Assembly (NCBI GenBank): GCA_024305405.1
Contig: JAKNDB010000068.1
Span: forward strand, 5,757,501-5,821,500
DNA length: 64,000 nucleotides
Source of the DNA: Dirofilaria immitis
Taxonomy: Eukaryota > Nematoda > Chromadorea > Rhabditida > Onchocercidae
Direction: 5' to 3'
Positions 40,960-56,745 of the stretch are shown piece after piece (the first letter of the stretch is position 1; each line of letters begins with the position of its first letter). The notes beneath the pieces are model-generated. The model searched no databases. It worked only from the letters and a program-made list of their open reading frames with translations, and was not told where the DNA came from. The position numbers were made by a program, and so were the translations under genes.

Positions 40960-43930
40960 AGGTTTAAGAAAATCAAAAGTATTGTTTTTAAATTCCAAAT
41001 GAAATGTTTTGTCAGTAGTACTTTTATCTTGAGAGATAATATGACCGTTTTTTTCTAAATAATATTCATCTTCCCTATTTATTTTGTATTAAAGGAACAT
41101 CATAACGGATATAGTAAGCTTGTTCGGTATTAATATTGCTTAAAATTTGTCGACAAATATCATTGTTATCAATATCATTGCTCATCATTATTGCTTTTGC
41201 ATTAGTTTTTTTATGTTAGTATGTTGATTATTGATTACTAGCGACGATTAAAATATTATATTTAAACTACTGTAATGAAAGCAATAGCGATGCTAGCAAT
41301 GGAGGGTTTTTTGTCAAAAATATTATATAACATAATGCATATTTAAATGTGATATAGTTTTCTTTCATGTGTGAATTGAGTTGGATGAAATGTTATATAT
41401 AGTAATGCTTGATCATATTGGACGATTTCTTCCGTTAAAATATGATATCTGGAAAATTAGTATTAATTATATAGTCTAAATTTTTATTTAAATCTTATAA
41501 TTTTTAGAATAATTTTACTATTGATATTATAGAAAGATAATTTTAATCATTATAGCTGTTTTTTTTTCCTTTTCAAGAAAGTATGTTTAATAATTAATCT
41601 ACCGTCGGACCATAAGCTAGTGTTCATATTTTATTATCAGACGCAAATTCAAATAAGCATTGTTTTCCAATTTCTATTAAAGCAATCAAATGGAAAATTG
41701 ATTAATTTCCCAAATGAAAGTTTTATTAATTAAAAATAGGAACTTAGAAGGTATGTAAACATATAAATGAAGACAAAAACTGGGAAGGATTAGATTTTAT
41801 CCCTTGCTGACTTTAGTTGTGAATTTTATTTATAAAAGATACTAATAATAATAATGCTATAATATTAGTCAGATTTTGTCTCAGTCAATATTTTTAAAAG
41901 TGAATAAAAGCAATGTAAGGTTTAAGAAAAAAGAAATCGCTAAGCTTTTTTATAATGGATTTTTTCATTTTTATTTTAGCAGACTGATTCTACACATCAT
42001 CATAACATTTTTTCCTTTTTTTTCCGAATGGTTTATTAACATTATCGAGAAAAAATAGGCATGCATTCCACTGCATATTGAAAATTATCTAGAGTTTTTC
42101 AAAATTTTCTGAACAACTTTTTGGATGTCAACAATAAAAAATTTTTAATTATTATGTTTGCAATTTTATCATTCTATTCACGACTATTTTATATGAACAT
42201 TTTTATCATTTCATTCATCATTGTCCTACGTTTATATATTTTATTTATTATATATTTTTAAATTTTATTACATGCCAATCATTGATAGCAATATATATGT
42301 TGTCATTATTGTAAATATGAGCACTTTTTTTAATATTTAAAAAGGAATTTTTATGATTCATCGAGAACATTGTCTGAGAGGATAAAAGAATTTGCTTAGA
42401 ATTGTTAGCTGAAAATAAGTTAGGTTGTTAAAATGTTCGTCAAATTCATGAAAAAATGCTTCAAAAAATATTTTTCAGAAAAAGATTTTTTCTCTTCAAA
42501 TATTTATTCAGCTATTTATTGCTGAAGTATTCATCAAAATGTACTTCAACGCGTTCCTAGCAATTTTTAAAAAATTAATAGTAAGCAAGTTATGCTTTTT
42601 ACATTCTGGCAACCAACTTTATATGCCTTCAAACTCTTCTCAAAACCGATACCAACGGCATATTCATGCTCACCAAGTAAGGATATTAGTAAGCAACCCG
42701 TACCTGTGTTAAAATCTGCAATTTCTAATCTCTGTTTTTTGTTTGGATAGCATTTTAACACTGCTAAAATTATTGTTTCACTGGCTGGTATTGGATGACA
42801 TCGATTGCAAATATAAGTTCAGTTAATAGTTTCTGAAATGCTTTTATGTCTGACACATGTTTAAACATTGCGAACACTTATAGACAAGAGGAATAATAAT
42901 AATATTTCTCTTTTTTATTATTAAATGTTTTTCAAATGAAAAAATTGCATTTTACCCGACAACTATACCGATATGTATATTAAATTGGCTCGAAGATAAT
43001 TCTATTTGTCCTAAATTGTCTTTTAAGTCACATTCATAAATAGGCTCACTATGTCATTTAAAAAAAAGAATTAATAATCATAACAATTAGCATATTTTTA
43101 CTAACAACAAATAGGTTTGTTCATTCTTGCAATGAAAAAAATTTCGATCCTTTTTACTGATTTTGGAAGTATTTCTTTTGTAAAAATTATTGAAATGTCT
43201 GTAGAAGTGATATCAGCAAAATCAAAATACATTCGTACATTTCTCTCTTTAATAAATGAAATAAAACTTTTTAGCATTTGTTCACCTTATCAAGTATGAA
43301 ATATTGAATATGCGGTGTATGGAAATCAGTTACATGTTTTTTTTCCAAAATGCTCATTAAAGGTATTGTCAATGATTCTGTCAAAATTCAGTGACAATTT
43401 TTCGTCCAATTTTGGATTTGTAAATGCTTTAAAAGTTCTTTTTTATCTGATAACTAGGGATAATTATCATCCATTGTCCTATAAAATCCATTTTTGATTA
43501 TATGTCACATTCGATCGATAAATAATTCGTTGTGACTGATAAAAATTGATAATAATTTCTTCGATTATTCATCGTTTATAACATCCTCATTAAATGTGTT
43601 TTTCTTTCCAAATTGTCTGAAATGTTAAATGATCGTTAAATAATTGAGATTGAAATGCAACATCGTTTTATTCGTATGAATTAGTTCCAATAATTATTTT
43701 CAATTGATCATCGTCAACTTTCAATAAGCGATAATTGGATTTTTCATCTTTAAAGTTTTGCAGAATTTCTTGCATTTATCCACTATTTCATCCTTTGTTT
43801 GTTGGCTATTCACGGACTGAATATGTTGCTCTATCGCTTTACTGTAATTTTGGATTCAAATTAAAAAAATTCAATTTACTTCTTATCCGATATTTTTTTC
43901 AATCTAAAATAAACAACAAACAGTAAGTTA
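40960..43930 (-). pseudogene. Decayed bacterial-like coding island with PrmC/HemK fragment
   Basis: On the minus strand, translation gives long protein-like stretches that jump frame and meet stops but never lose codon sense, unlike the surrounding DNA. Examples: about 43690-43840 (IEQHIQSVNSQQTKDEIVDK, then VDDDQLKIIIGTNSYE), about 43380-43450 (NPKLDEKLSLNFDRIIDNTF), about 43120-43290 (RNVRMYFDFADITSTDISI), about 42930-43030 (SEPIYECDLKDNLGQIELSS), 42567-42810 (PrmC) and 40965-41450 (EEIVQYDQALLYITFHPTQF, ICRQILSNINTEQAYYIRYD, LEKNGHIISQDKSTTDKTFH). There are no introns, and the only recognised family is bacterial. The likely source is an intracellular bacterium such as Wolbachia, inserted long ago. 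Identity of the non-PrmC parts is unknown. Confidence 0.6.
42560..42830 (-). pseudogene. prmC: PrmC/HemK glutamine methyltransferase fragment
   Basis: Fragment of the bacterial methyltransferase that modifies the GGQ glutamine of peptide release factors. The window shows IPASETIILAVLKCYPNKKQ, which corresponds to the family's LIPRxETExLV segment with the Arg lost, then the SAM-binding motif I as IADFNTGTGCLLISLLGEHE, and AVGIGFEKSLKAYKVGCQN. A frame change follows (KKHNLL in another frame), and the NPPY catalytic motif that should come next is absent. It is intronless and surrounded by other decayed coding DNA. The family call is fairly sure; bacterial and probably Wolbachia-type origin is inferred from sequence style and host. 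A remnant of a eukaryotic HEMK1 is less likely. Confidence 0.6.
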
Positions 43931-44716
43931 TTAGTGATATAAAATACGAAATGAACATTGAAATGATACGGTCAATTTCTAAAATATCAAATTTTAATTC
44001 AAAAATGATAATTACTTTTTATCAATTCAACATATATAATTTATAAAAACAACTAAAATACTATAAGCAATTGTAATTATGAAATGAATAAGTTATTATT
44101 TAGTTCAGCATGAATGTAGAAAATTATATGTTTAACTGTTTTCATTTATGTATGATCTATTTATTCATTTCCTTATTCCTTTATTATCATCCTGATATTT
44201 ATTTAAGTATTCACTCATTTAAACTCTATTCATTGTTTGTTTACTTCTTTCTTCGTATTTATAATAATTGTGCATGCCTTGCTTTTAACTAAATACATAC
44301 CTACTGATGCTCCAAATTAAAGTTTATTGTATAGAAAATAATATTATGTTAAATATAACTGATCCAAATAAAACTCGAATTTATTAATCGTAAAATTATA
44401 ACATTTGAAAGATAAATTTTGATTTTTATGAACAATATTATCCCTTTGTTCAATTACTATTGTTATTAATTAATCTTTATCGAATGATTAAAGTTAGCAT
44501 TTTCTCTAATTTCTTTTTATGAATATTTTCTTTGCGGATTTAATATATATATAATATTTAACATTAAAATTTATGACTTTGGATAAAGTCATATTTTAAC
44601 AAATATTGCGAAAATATTTGACTATTATCATCTTTACTTATTATTGAATTTTAAAATTCATACAAATTATTGTAAATATTATGAATTATTCCTAAAAGTA
44701 TTATTTAAAAAAAATA

Positions 44717-45001
44717 TTATGAATGGACCAAAGAAGTTCATGGAAATCGAATAGAATGAAAAAGACATTCTAACAGCATAGCATTAGCAGTAGAAATTTT
44801 ATTAAAAGTAAAATTATTCGATGCTATGCTTCCTTTCACATCTATCGGAGAACATATCGATGATGGATGGGAAAGATTGTTAAATATAGCATTGTTGTGG
44901 GGCAGCAAAAGTGTCCATTTTTCTAATGTACTTGAAATGGATCGACCCTCTATGTACTGCACATTTCTTTCTTTCTTTCTTTTCCTTAATCTTCCACATT
45001 A
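44717..45001 (+). pseudogene. Coding-like segment of unknown family
   Basis: Plus-strand frame with one internal TGA (44754-44756) then 81 open codons to TAG at 44999-45001. The open part has normal amino-acid balance, for example IALAVEILLKVKLFDAMLPF, SIGEHIDDGWERLLNIALLW and SVHFSNVLEMDRPSMYC, and is richer in G+C than its flanks. No start and no convincing splice sites were found. It could be a decayed gene, part of the same insertion as the island at 41-44 kb, or an exon of an unseen gene. No family is recognised. Confidence 0.4.
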
Positions 45002-46467
45002 GCTTTCTTGTTTGTTTATTTATTTTTCTTTAAATTTATTTTTAAAATTATAGCTTATTATTATTATTTCTTTTATTGCATGTATCTCTATTCGAATTGA
45101 ATTATTTCCATCGTTTATCAAATAACAAACAATTGTATGCTAATTCTCATCAATAAATAATATGACATTTTTGTACGTATCTATTATTTAATTTAAATAA
45201 TCATAATATTATATGATTCCATTTATAATGATTACTGTTAATACGTTATATTTTCACATATTTTCAAGCATTATATTTACATTTACATATTGAAATAAAT
45301 TTCTTCGATTTCACCGTTCTTAAAATCTAATTTTAATTTCGTGCAAAATTGAAATTTATACGAAATTATGATAATTTATATGTATTTTTTATATTTGGTA
45401 ATAGTAATATCGCAAATTTTCATTGATATTTATTTATGTCAATCTTGAGATTATCATTATCATTAATTTCCTTTTAAATTTGTTTTCAGCTGCAATTTAC
45501 ATTCTTAGGCTATTATTCAGTTGAAATTGTTAGAATTAAAAAAAAAAAATTTATTTTCTCATTAATTACAGTTTATACATTCATTACTTGTTAGAATGTA
45601 AAGTTATTTTTTATTTTTGCTTTTATATGCAATGAAATGAGAAATTTGTCAATTTTATACTAAAAATGTTTTTTTTCTTATAATTTGATAGGAAATTTTC
45701 AAATTTTAATAAATTTTTTATAATTTTTGCATTCTCATTCGTTCATTTTTTTAAAAATATCCTTTAAAATTCTATGTTCAGTTAGGAACTGTAAATTGAA
45801 TAATTTTATATTCTTCCATTAATCGCATAGTATTATTAAATTCCATCATTAATAACTCTTCTAATTGAAAATTCAACACTTATACATCGTCGAGCAATGA
45901 TTTTAATATTTCAATTTATATTTCTGACCAGCATAATCTTTTGCTTTCATCATAATAGGTCAATATAACCTTATCAGAATTGGTTAATTTTATTTTTGTC
46001 AAAATGTTGACTAACACAATTCGTGTGTTTTATTTGCCTAATTAATTTTTTACTTTTTTGGTAAATTATTTTGAAACGAATTTGCAGGTTTAGAATTGAT
46101 CGATCAGCACACATGAACCTATAAATGATTAGCTGATGATCAATCGAAATTCTACAAAATTTACAATTCCCAGAAAAAGTTATTTGCTGTAAAATTTTCC
46201 AAGTACAAGCAAATCTCATAATTATGTTGGCTTTTTTCAATCTAATCAAGAGAGGAATGAGAAAAATGATAATGGAAATACTATGACAAAATTTGCTCAA
46301 TTTCGGGATTCGATTATATATCAAAAAATTTTCGACATATATTGCAACGAAGTAAACAAATATTATCCAAAATTCATCTTTTAAATATTAAAATTCCTGC
46401 AATCGAAAGTTTAAATGTTGCTGGAAATGAGGAAAAAATTGTTTCAACAATTAACAATATACAAATA

Positions 46468-50281
<3,814 letters not shown>

Positions 50282-50389
50282 AAATTATTAAGTGAAAAAT
50301 GAAAAAAGTTATGGTCTATTTATAATTGTATACAAGTTAAGTGATATTTGATTACAGATAAGCAAAATGATTTTGAAACTCTTAAATAT

Positions 50390-50705
50390 TCAATACAGAT
50401 ATTCTTGAGCGCTTGATTTTTAATACAAATCTTCTTAGAATCTCAGCATTTAAAACGAATGCTTTCTGATTCACGGCTTTTGACACAAATGTCTTGGGAT
50501 TCTCGATCTTTGATGTAGTTTCTCTTGAATTCTTAATCATAACCTTCAACAGAGAAAGCTCTTAGAATCATAGCCTTTGATAAGAATGCTTCCGAATCAG
50601 TAACTTTTGATAACTGAAAGCTTCTGGATACTTCCGAATGCTCGATCTTTATAACAGATGTTATTAGAATTTTGAATTTTATAAATAAATGCTTTCTTAC
50701 TGATT
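50390..50705. repeat. Degenerate ~30-bp tandem repeat 3' of the membrane gene
   Basis: Eight or nine imperfect units of roughly 28-40 bp share the theme tttgatacaaatgcttcttg + aatc + cagc. Members begin near 50420, 50450, 50478, 50510, 50568 and 50605. They start about 110 bp after the stop codon and so may be transcribed in the 3' UTR. Confidence 0.65.
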
Positions 50706-52843
50706 TTTCAGTCTCATTTCAAAAAATTTATGGAAACGAAGTAAGTGAAACAGTGACCATAATCTCTTTATATTTTTTCAATCTGAAGAAAAACATATAT
50801 ATTAGAATTGGATGTTATAATAGAACGATGGGAAAAATGTCAACTAAATTATAAATGTTCATCAACAAATTAAACAATAGATAACAATAACAAAGGGAAA
50901 CACGTAAATTTCATATTTATGAAAATAATAAGATAAATATTTTTTTGTTTGTGTATCTGTGTATGATACGTAACGTACATAGTACCAAACTATTTAAAAT
51001 CTTTATTTATATACCAACTTTATGCAATTCATTTATAAATAATACACCGTTAAATATTAATATATTTATTTCTAACAAATAATTACTATACTTTCTAATT
51101 TTATGCATTGCAATATTATCTAACATATATGAGAAATACTTCTAAACGTAAAAGACGTAAAATTTTTTATTTTATCAAATTATGATATATTATTGACCAA
51201 AGAAATTTTTATAAATATTTTAAAAAATGAGGTCAAAATAGTTAAGTCAAAATTGTCATATTTATATAATATTATAATATAAAACAATGAAAACTATAGA
51301 TTAATTATGACGAGGAATGAAATTAAAACTTATTCGTTGTCCTTTTTATTTTTTATGATCAAAAATTAATTTTCAACATATAATTAGTAAACAATTTCTT
51401 CTAATTTTATATGAGAGATAGAATTACTGAAACTCTATTTGATTCTAATTAAATTAACTAAACACATAAATTTGTATTTTAAATTCCAATTCGAAATCGA
51501 TTTTGATAGCTAAATATTAAATTAAGAATGATAAATGGGAAAAAAATAAAATAGTTAAACTGAATTTTATCTTCAGATAATGTCTCGAAATTTTTGCCAA
51601 TATTTGAAAAAAGGAACAGAAAAATTTTTGCTTCGACAATTTTTAAATTCCATTTCTTTTGTCTTCTCGAAATTAAGTAATTCTCAGTGGAATTTCTAAT
51701 TGAAAATTTTATGCATATATACATAGATACAAAAGAGATCAAAGATCTTATTGTAATAAAAAGTAGTCACATCAATTAATTAATTAATTAATTATGATTG
51801 TTCATTTATGCATTAGCATTATGAGCAAGCATAAAAGTTAATAAAAATGAATGAAAATATATAATAAAAAATGATCAATTAATGCTTCTATAATATGATA
51901 TAATAAAGTATTTGAAGTTTAAAATATTAATTATAATTCATCCTTATACCAAAAACACATTAACTTCATTTGATATCATTTGATTCATCCATTTATTCGT
52001 TAATTTTATTCATATAAAAATAAATGCAATCAATTTATTATCAAAATAATTATGCTAATTGCCCTAGCAATTAATTGTGATCAAAAACAAAAATTTATTT
52101 ATAAAAAACCCTCCCAAATAGAAGCAATCATTTTTTTTGAGTTTTGAAATTCTAATTTAAATCTGTAACTGATATAATTTTCATAATTGACAATATGTGA
52201 TATAATTGAGCATAATTATTTAATGATAATCAATTTATTATTTTCATATGATAATCAATTTATTATTTTCATTTTTTATATGGCAAAGAAAAATTTATTG
52301 AAATGAAAGCTTTGCTTTTAAAATGAAAAATTCAATTCAGCAAATGGGTAGTAGCATTTGTGTTTTCGATTGGAAAAAAGCAGATGAAGATTTGTTAACA
52401 TATAAAGGGCAAGCTTTCTCGAGACTATAATTTAATCAAACAAAAAAATCCTCTCAAATTATTCAAATACAACCAATAAATAAAAACCCTCACTACGTTT
52501 AAAGCATCACATATTTTCATCAGCAAAAAATAAATTATTATTATTTCATCTGTTCTTCGTCATCAATCAAATTTATATCAGTGATGATTTTATATAATGA
52601 ACTTGAAAACTCTAAATTTGTCCTATAAAAATTGCAACTTATTATTTAGTAATTATATAATTCATATCTTATACATGTTTTGATATCTGTTATCATATGA
52701 AAATTCACATTTTTAAGAAATTTTTTATCAAAAATCGTTTCGTTTTTTTATGTTAATAATTTCGAAAGATTTATATTTTAAAGTGAAATTTATTTTCCTG
52801 CAAATTCCTTTCATTTTTCATCAATTTTTACTGACAAATAAAT
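50706..52843. other. Gene-less stretch between membrane gene and complexin
   Basis: 2.1 kb of AT-rich DNA between the convergent Cys-rich membrane gene (plus) and complexin gene (minus). Short open frames only; nothing else seen. The two 3' UTRs must lie here. Confidence 0.5.
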
Positions 52844-54023
52844 TTATTTTCCAAATGGTAAAAAGCCTTTCACCGTTTCCAATGCTTCATTTACGGCAGT
52901 TTTTGCTTTTTCTACTTGTTCAGTTAAACCAAGTTGACCGATAAGACCTGAAATATAATATATTTTATGCTCAAATCTCTTGCTTTGAAATTTTTCTAAA
53001 GAAAGAAAAAAGTTCTTAAATTATTATTATTATTTCTTGCATAATAATTTATAAAAATAAATAAAATAGAAATATCAAAATTATCAGCAAATAATTACTA
53101 TCATCATCTTCCATCTCACGCGCTATTTGTTCGGGAGTTTTTTCATCGACGAACCAACAATACGACCATCAGATGATATATCAAACGGTATATCACCGAT
53201 ACCATCTTCCTTTTTTGAATGTTATACTGCAATTAATAAAACTAATAAATTAATAGCAATCAAAATTAGATAATTTTATAAAAGAAATGATAACTTCGAA
53301 CTGAAAATATTTATTGCAAAATTAGTGGCTAAAAAACTTCTATTTTGTTTGAAAAGAAATTATTTCAAACAATTTGTTACTTTTGAACGAATATCTTGAC
53401 GCATTTTTCACGTTCTCGTTCCATTTTACGATGGCGTTCTTTACGTCGTTCTTCTTGCTCTAATCGTGCTGCTACTACCTATATAATCAACAAACATAGT
53501 AAAATTATTTCAATTTGATAATTTATATTATAAAAAACAAAATATAAAAGATAAAAATTACGAGTATAGATAGTACCAAAATTGGAAATTATTGCATTTA
53601 ACTTTTTCCGGAAATGAGAAGATAAAATATATGAAGTGATTAAATCATTTCTTAGTTATCTAAAAAACAGGAATTAAGACTTAAACTTGATGTAAATATC
53701 TAAAGCCAATATAAATTTAGAAGAAAAGAATGAAAAAAAAATTATACTTCGGGATCTTCACCAGATTCTGTTTTCTCGCCACCTTCACCATCTTTATCAC
53801 CAGTTAACTTATCAATTCCACCTATCAAATTAAAATAACCATTAATATTTTCATGGATTGATCAGCATATTTTTGGATTATACATCCAAATACAAGAAAT
53901 TTGAAATTCAAAAAATATATAATTTTGTCGAAAATGATAATTTTTGAAATTTTAATAAAGTTTTATACCTTTCACTTCATTCAACTTTCCACCAACCATT
54001 TGCTTCATAATAAAACTTGCCAT
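52844..54023 (-). CDS. cpx: Complexin
   Basis: Small cytosolic neuronal protein that binds the assembled SNARE bundle and clamps or promotes synaptic-vesicle fusion. Five exons: 53969-54023 (MASFIMKQMVGGKLNEVKG), 53748-53821 (GIDKLTGDKDGEGGEKTESG), 53381-53478, 53099-53226 and 52844-52947. Exon 3 holds the accessory and central helix (ARLEQEERRKERHRKMERER) and MRQDIRSK, continued by YNIQKKEDG, matching the complexin RQxIRDKYxIKKKEE core. The C-terminal part (IPFDISSDGRI, REMEDDD, GLTEQVEKAKTAVNEALETV) ends KGFLPFGK with no CAAX box, so membrane contact would rely on an amphipathic C-terminal segment. Single-base shortfalls lie in the T runs at 53404-53408 and 53211-53216 and near 53141-53147. 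Confidence 0.9.
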
Positions 54024-54663
54024 TTCTTGTTCCCGTTGTTACTAATTTCTGAATTTTTGTTAAATTTTTTTCTGAAAATTTCCAATTATATTTTTGTTTT
54101 CATAAAATTTTTTGTTCTTTATTCTCAAAAAAAAAAAACAAACACAAAAACAAAAAAATAAAAGAAAAAGAAAAGGAAATCGTTTTATAATTCCATTTAT
54201 TAGAAAAAAATTTAATTCTTTCATTCTATCTAAATTTGCAAAATTCTGCCAATGTTTGCTTTTAAAAAAATTCGTTTTTATTTTTACTTTTATTTTCCAA
54301 AACCAAAATGTGGAAAATCTGATGGAAATGAATGGATAAATGAATAAAAATAATAATTAATGCAACATTATTGCAATAAAATTCATTAAATTGCATTAAA
54401 AATGTTTGTTTGATTTTTTTAAAAACTTTTTAATAAAGTTAAAATGATATTGTGGAAGGCAGAAAAGAAAAAGAAGAAGAAGAAGGCATTAAAGTTTGGA
54501 TAAATTAAAGTTTGAAAAGGAATGAATCATAGACGCTAATTTTATTTCACTTTGCGGAATGATTTTAAGACGTATAAAAATAGATATGCTTGATAAATGC
54601 ATGTATAAATAATAAGGTTGACTGAAAATGAACTGAAATTTACGATAAATGAAGGAAACAAAT

Positions 54664-55031
54664 TAATCAATAATTACCTTTGAAATGGTAATTATTTCGA
54701 AATAGGTAATTAGACAAACAAATTCTCTGAAAAAATCAGCATAAATTTGATAATTACTACTTAAAATGATAATATATATTGAAATATCATTTGTTCATTA
54801 CTTCTAATTAAAATTAGAAAAACAATAAATGCCATATTAACTTATGAAAATTATTGCATAAACATTTTCATGAATATTAACATTGCTTCATGATAAAAGT
54901 TTTTATCTATTGATCAATAATTACCTTTGAAATAGTAATTATTTCGAAATAGATAATTAGGCAAACAAATTCTGTGAAAAAATTAGCATAAATTTGATAA
55001 TTACTACTTAAAATGATAATATATATTTAAA
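54664..55031. repeat. Pair of ~120-bp direct repeats with internal palindrome
   Basis: A block starting atcaataattacctttgaaa occurs at about 54664-54781 and again at about 54912-55031 with roughly ten differences. Within each copy taattacc is followed by ggtaatta or a near match in inverted orientation, so the block can fold into a short hairpin. Confidence 0.8.
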
Positions 55032-56607
55032 GTTGTTCATTATTTCTATTAAACATATATATATATAACCAATTTGTAGGTTTTTAATTTCCAATAATAT
55101 ACATATTATAAATGTTTAATTTCTAGTAACACATAGATGATAAATTCGTTAATTTTATAGGCTTTAATTCCAATAACAGAGATGTATGGTATAAATTTTA
55201 ATTTCCAATAATATATATATATATATATATATATGTTATTTTCTTTCAATTTTAAAATTTTAATATCCAATCAAAAGAGTATTTGAATTCTTTTCAATAG
55301 AAAATTATGAATTGTAACTCAATTAAATCTTACGATTATGAGTGATAACTAAATACATGTATAATAAAAGTCATTAAAAAATAAATTCAATCTTTTTCTT
55401 GATTAGAATATTGAAAATTCAAGTTAAAACTAAGAAGAAAAGTAATTTTATCAATTCGCTTTTCTTCTGTCTTTCTTTATTTCCGATATTTAAATCTTCA
55501 AAAGATCATTTTATGCTAAGAAAATTAAATTTTGAATATTAAGTGGAATTTTGTTTGTTTTAAATTTCTTTCCTTTTTTTTTATTAATTTCATATAATTC
55601 TCTCTTAAAATAATTTATAATTGCAAATCTGTAAAATTATAATTTTATGGTTTAAATAACAAATAATTATAAATCAATACGTGGCATAGATTGATTTATC
55701 ATTAAACGGATAATATTTCTAATTATTCAAATAATTAATATTCATTAATTCATTATTATCATTATATGATATAATGAAATAATGTTATCATTATTAGTAA
55801 TAATATGCAATTCAAACCCTTTCCTATTTCCAAAATAATAACACTGAATAAAATCATAAATCTCAATTATTAGCAAATTCTTATTCTTTTATTATGAAAT
55901 ATGAGATGAATCATATTTATTCAATTGGTTTAATATTTAATATAGGATGAAAGAAATCAATAAGGGATTTATTTAACAGTTAATTTGACATGGAATTTTT
56001 GAGCATAAAAAAATCAGGAATATCGGTCGAGAATAATCATGATAATGGGATGAAGAGATAGCAAAAGAATAAAAATGTAAATATAAATGAGAAAAATATC
56101 TATGATAAAGCCTTTTTCATTTTTTCTTCCTTACATATTCTTTGGATTCAAAATTTATCCAACCATCTGTGATATATATTTTGAAAGAAAAAAAGATTTT
56201 CCTTTAATTTAATGAAATTTTTCTTTCTTTTTCTTTTTGTTTTTCTCGTTTGAAAATATAAAAAAAAATTTTATCATTAAATATTACTTTTATACTGCAA
56301 AATTAATCATTCATTGATGATTAAGAAAAAGTAAGAAATTGAATAAATGGAATCAAAAGATGCTATTATAATGGCCAACTTGCTGCTTCGAAGACGTTTT
56401 AGTTTCAGTTAGGCCCAGTAAATATTCAAGTGAATAAGCTTAGGGAGAAAAAATAAATAAATAAATGGCCAGAAAGACATACAGACATGGATAAACGAAA
56501 TAATAGCCTCGTGAGAATTGGATGTTTTGGAGATCGATTTTCGGTTTTAAGCCTTAGAGGGAAAAAGATGTACTTGCTGCTTACGTTTGTATACATCTAT
56601 GTATATA

Positions 56608-56619
56608 TATATATATACA

Positions 56620-56662
<43 letters not shown>

Positions 56663-56745
56663 GTGTTTGTATGTCTGTGCATGTATATATATATATTTGT
56701 GTGTGTATATCTATGTATATGTGTATGTGTGTATGTGTGTATGTG
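56608..56745. repeat. Compound (TG)n/(TGTATG)n microsatellite
   Basis: TATATA, TG and TGTATG blocks with interruptions. It is the reverse-complement type of the AC/ACATAC array at 27.4 kb. Confidence 0.9.

Larger units (their letters stand above)
40631..46467. other. Interval between RabGAP and Cys-rich membrane gene
   Basis: 5.8 kb without an intact gene. It contains the decayed bacterial-like island (40.96-43.93 kb) and the coding-like segment at 44.7-45.0 kb. The parts at 45.0-46.4 kb are AT-rich with no supported feature; a 116-codon minus-strand frame at 45974-46324 has no recognisable domain. Confidence 0.5.

Noticed and set aside
45974..46324. 116-codon minus-strand frame
   Set aside because: No recognisable domain and it lies antisense just before the Cys-rich membrane gene; composition fits chance.
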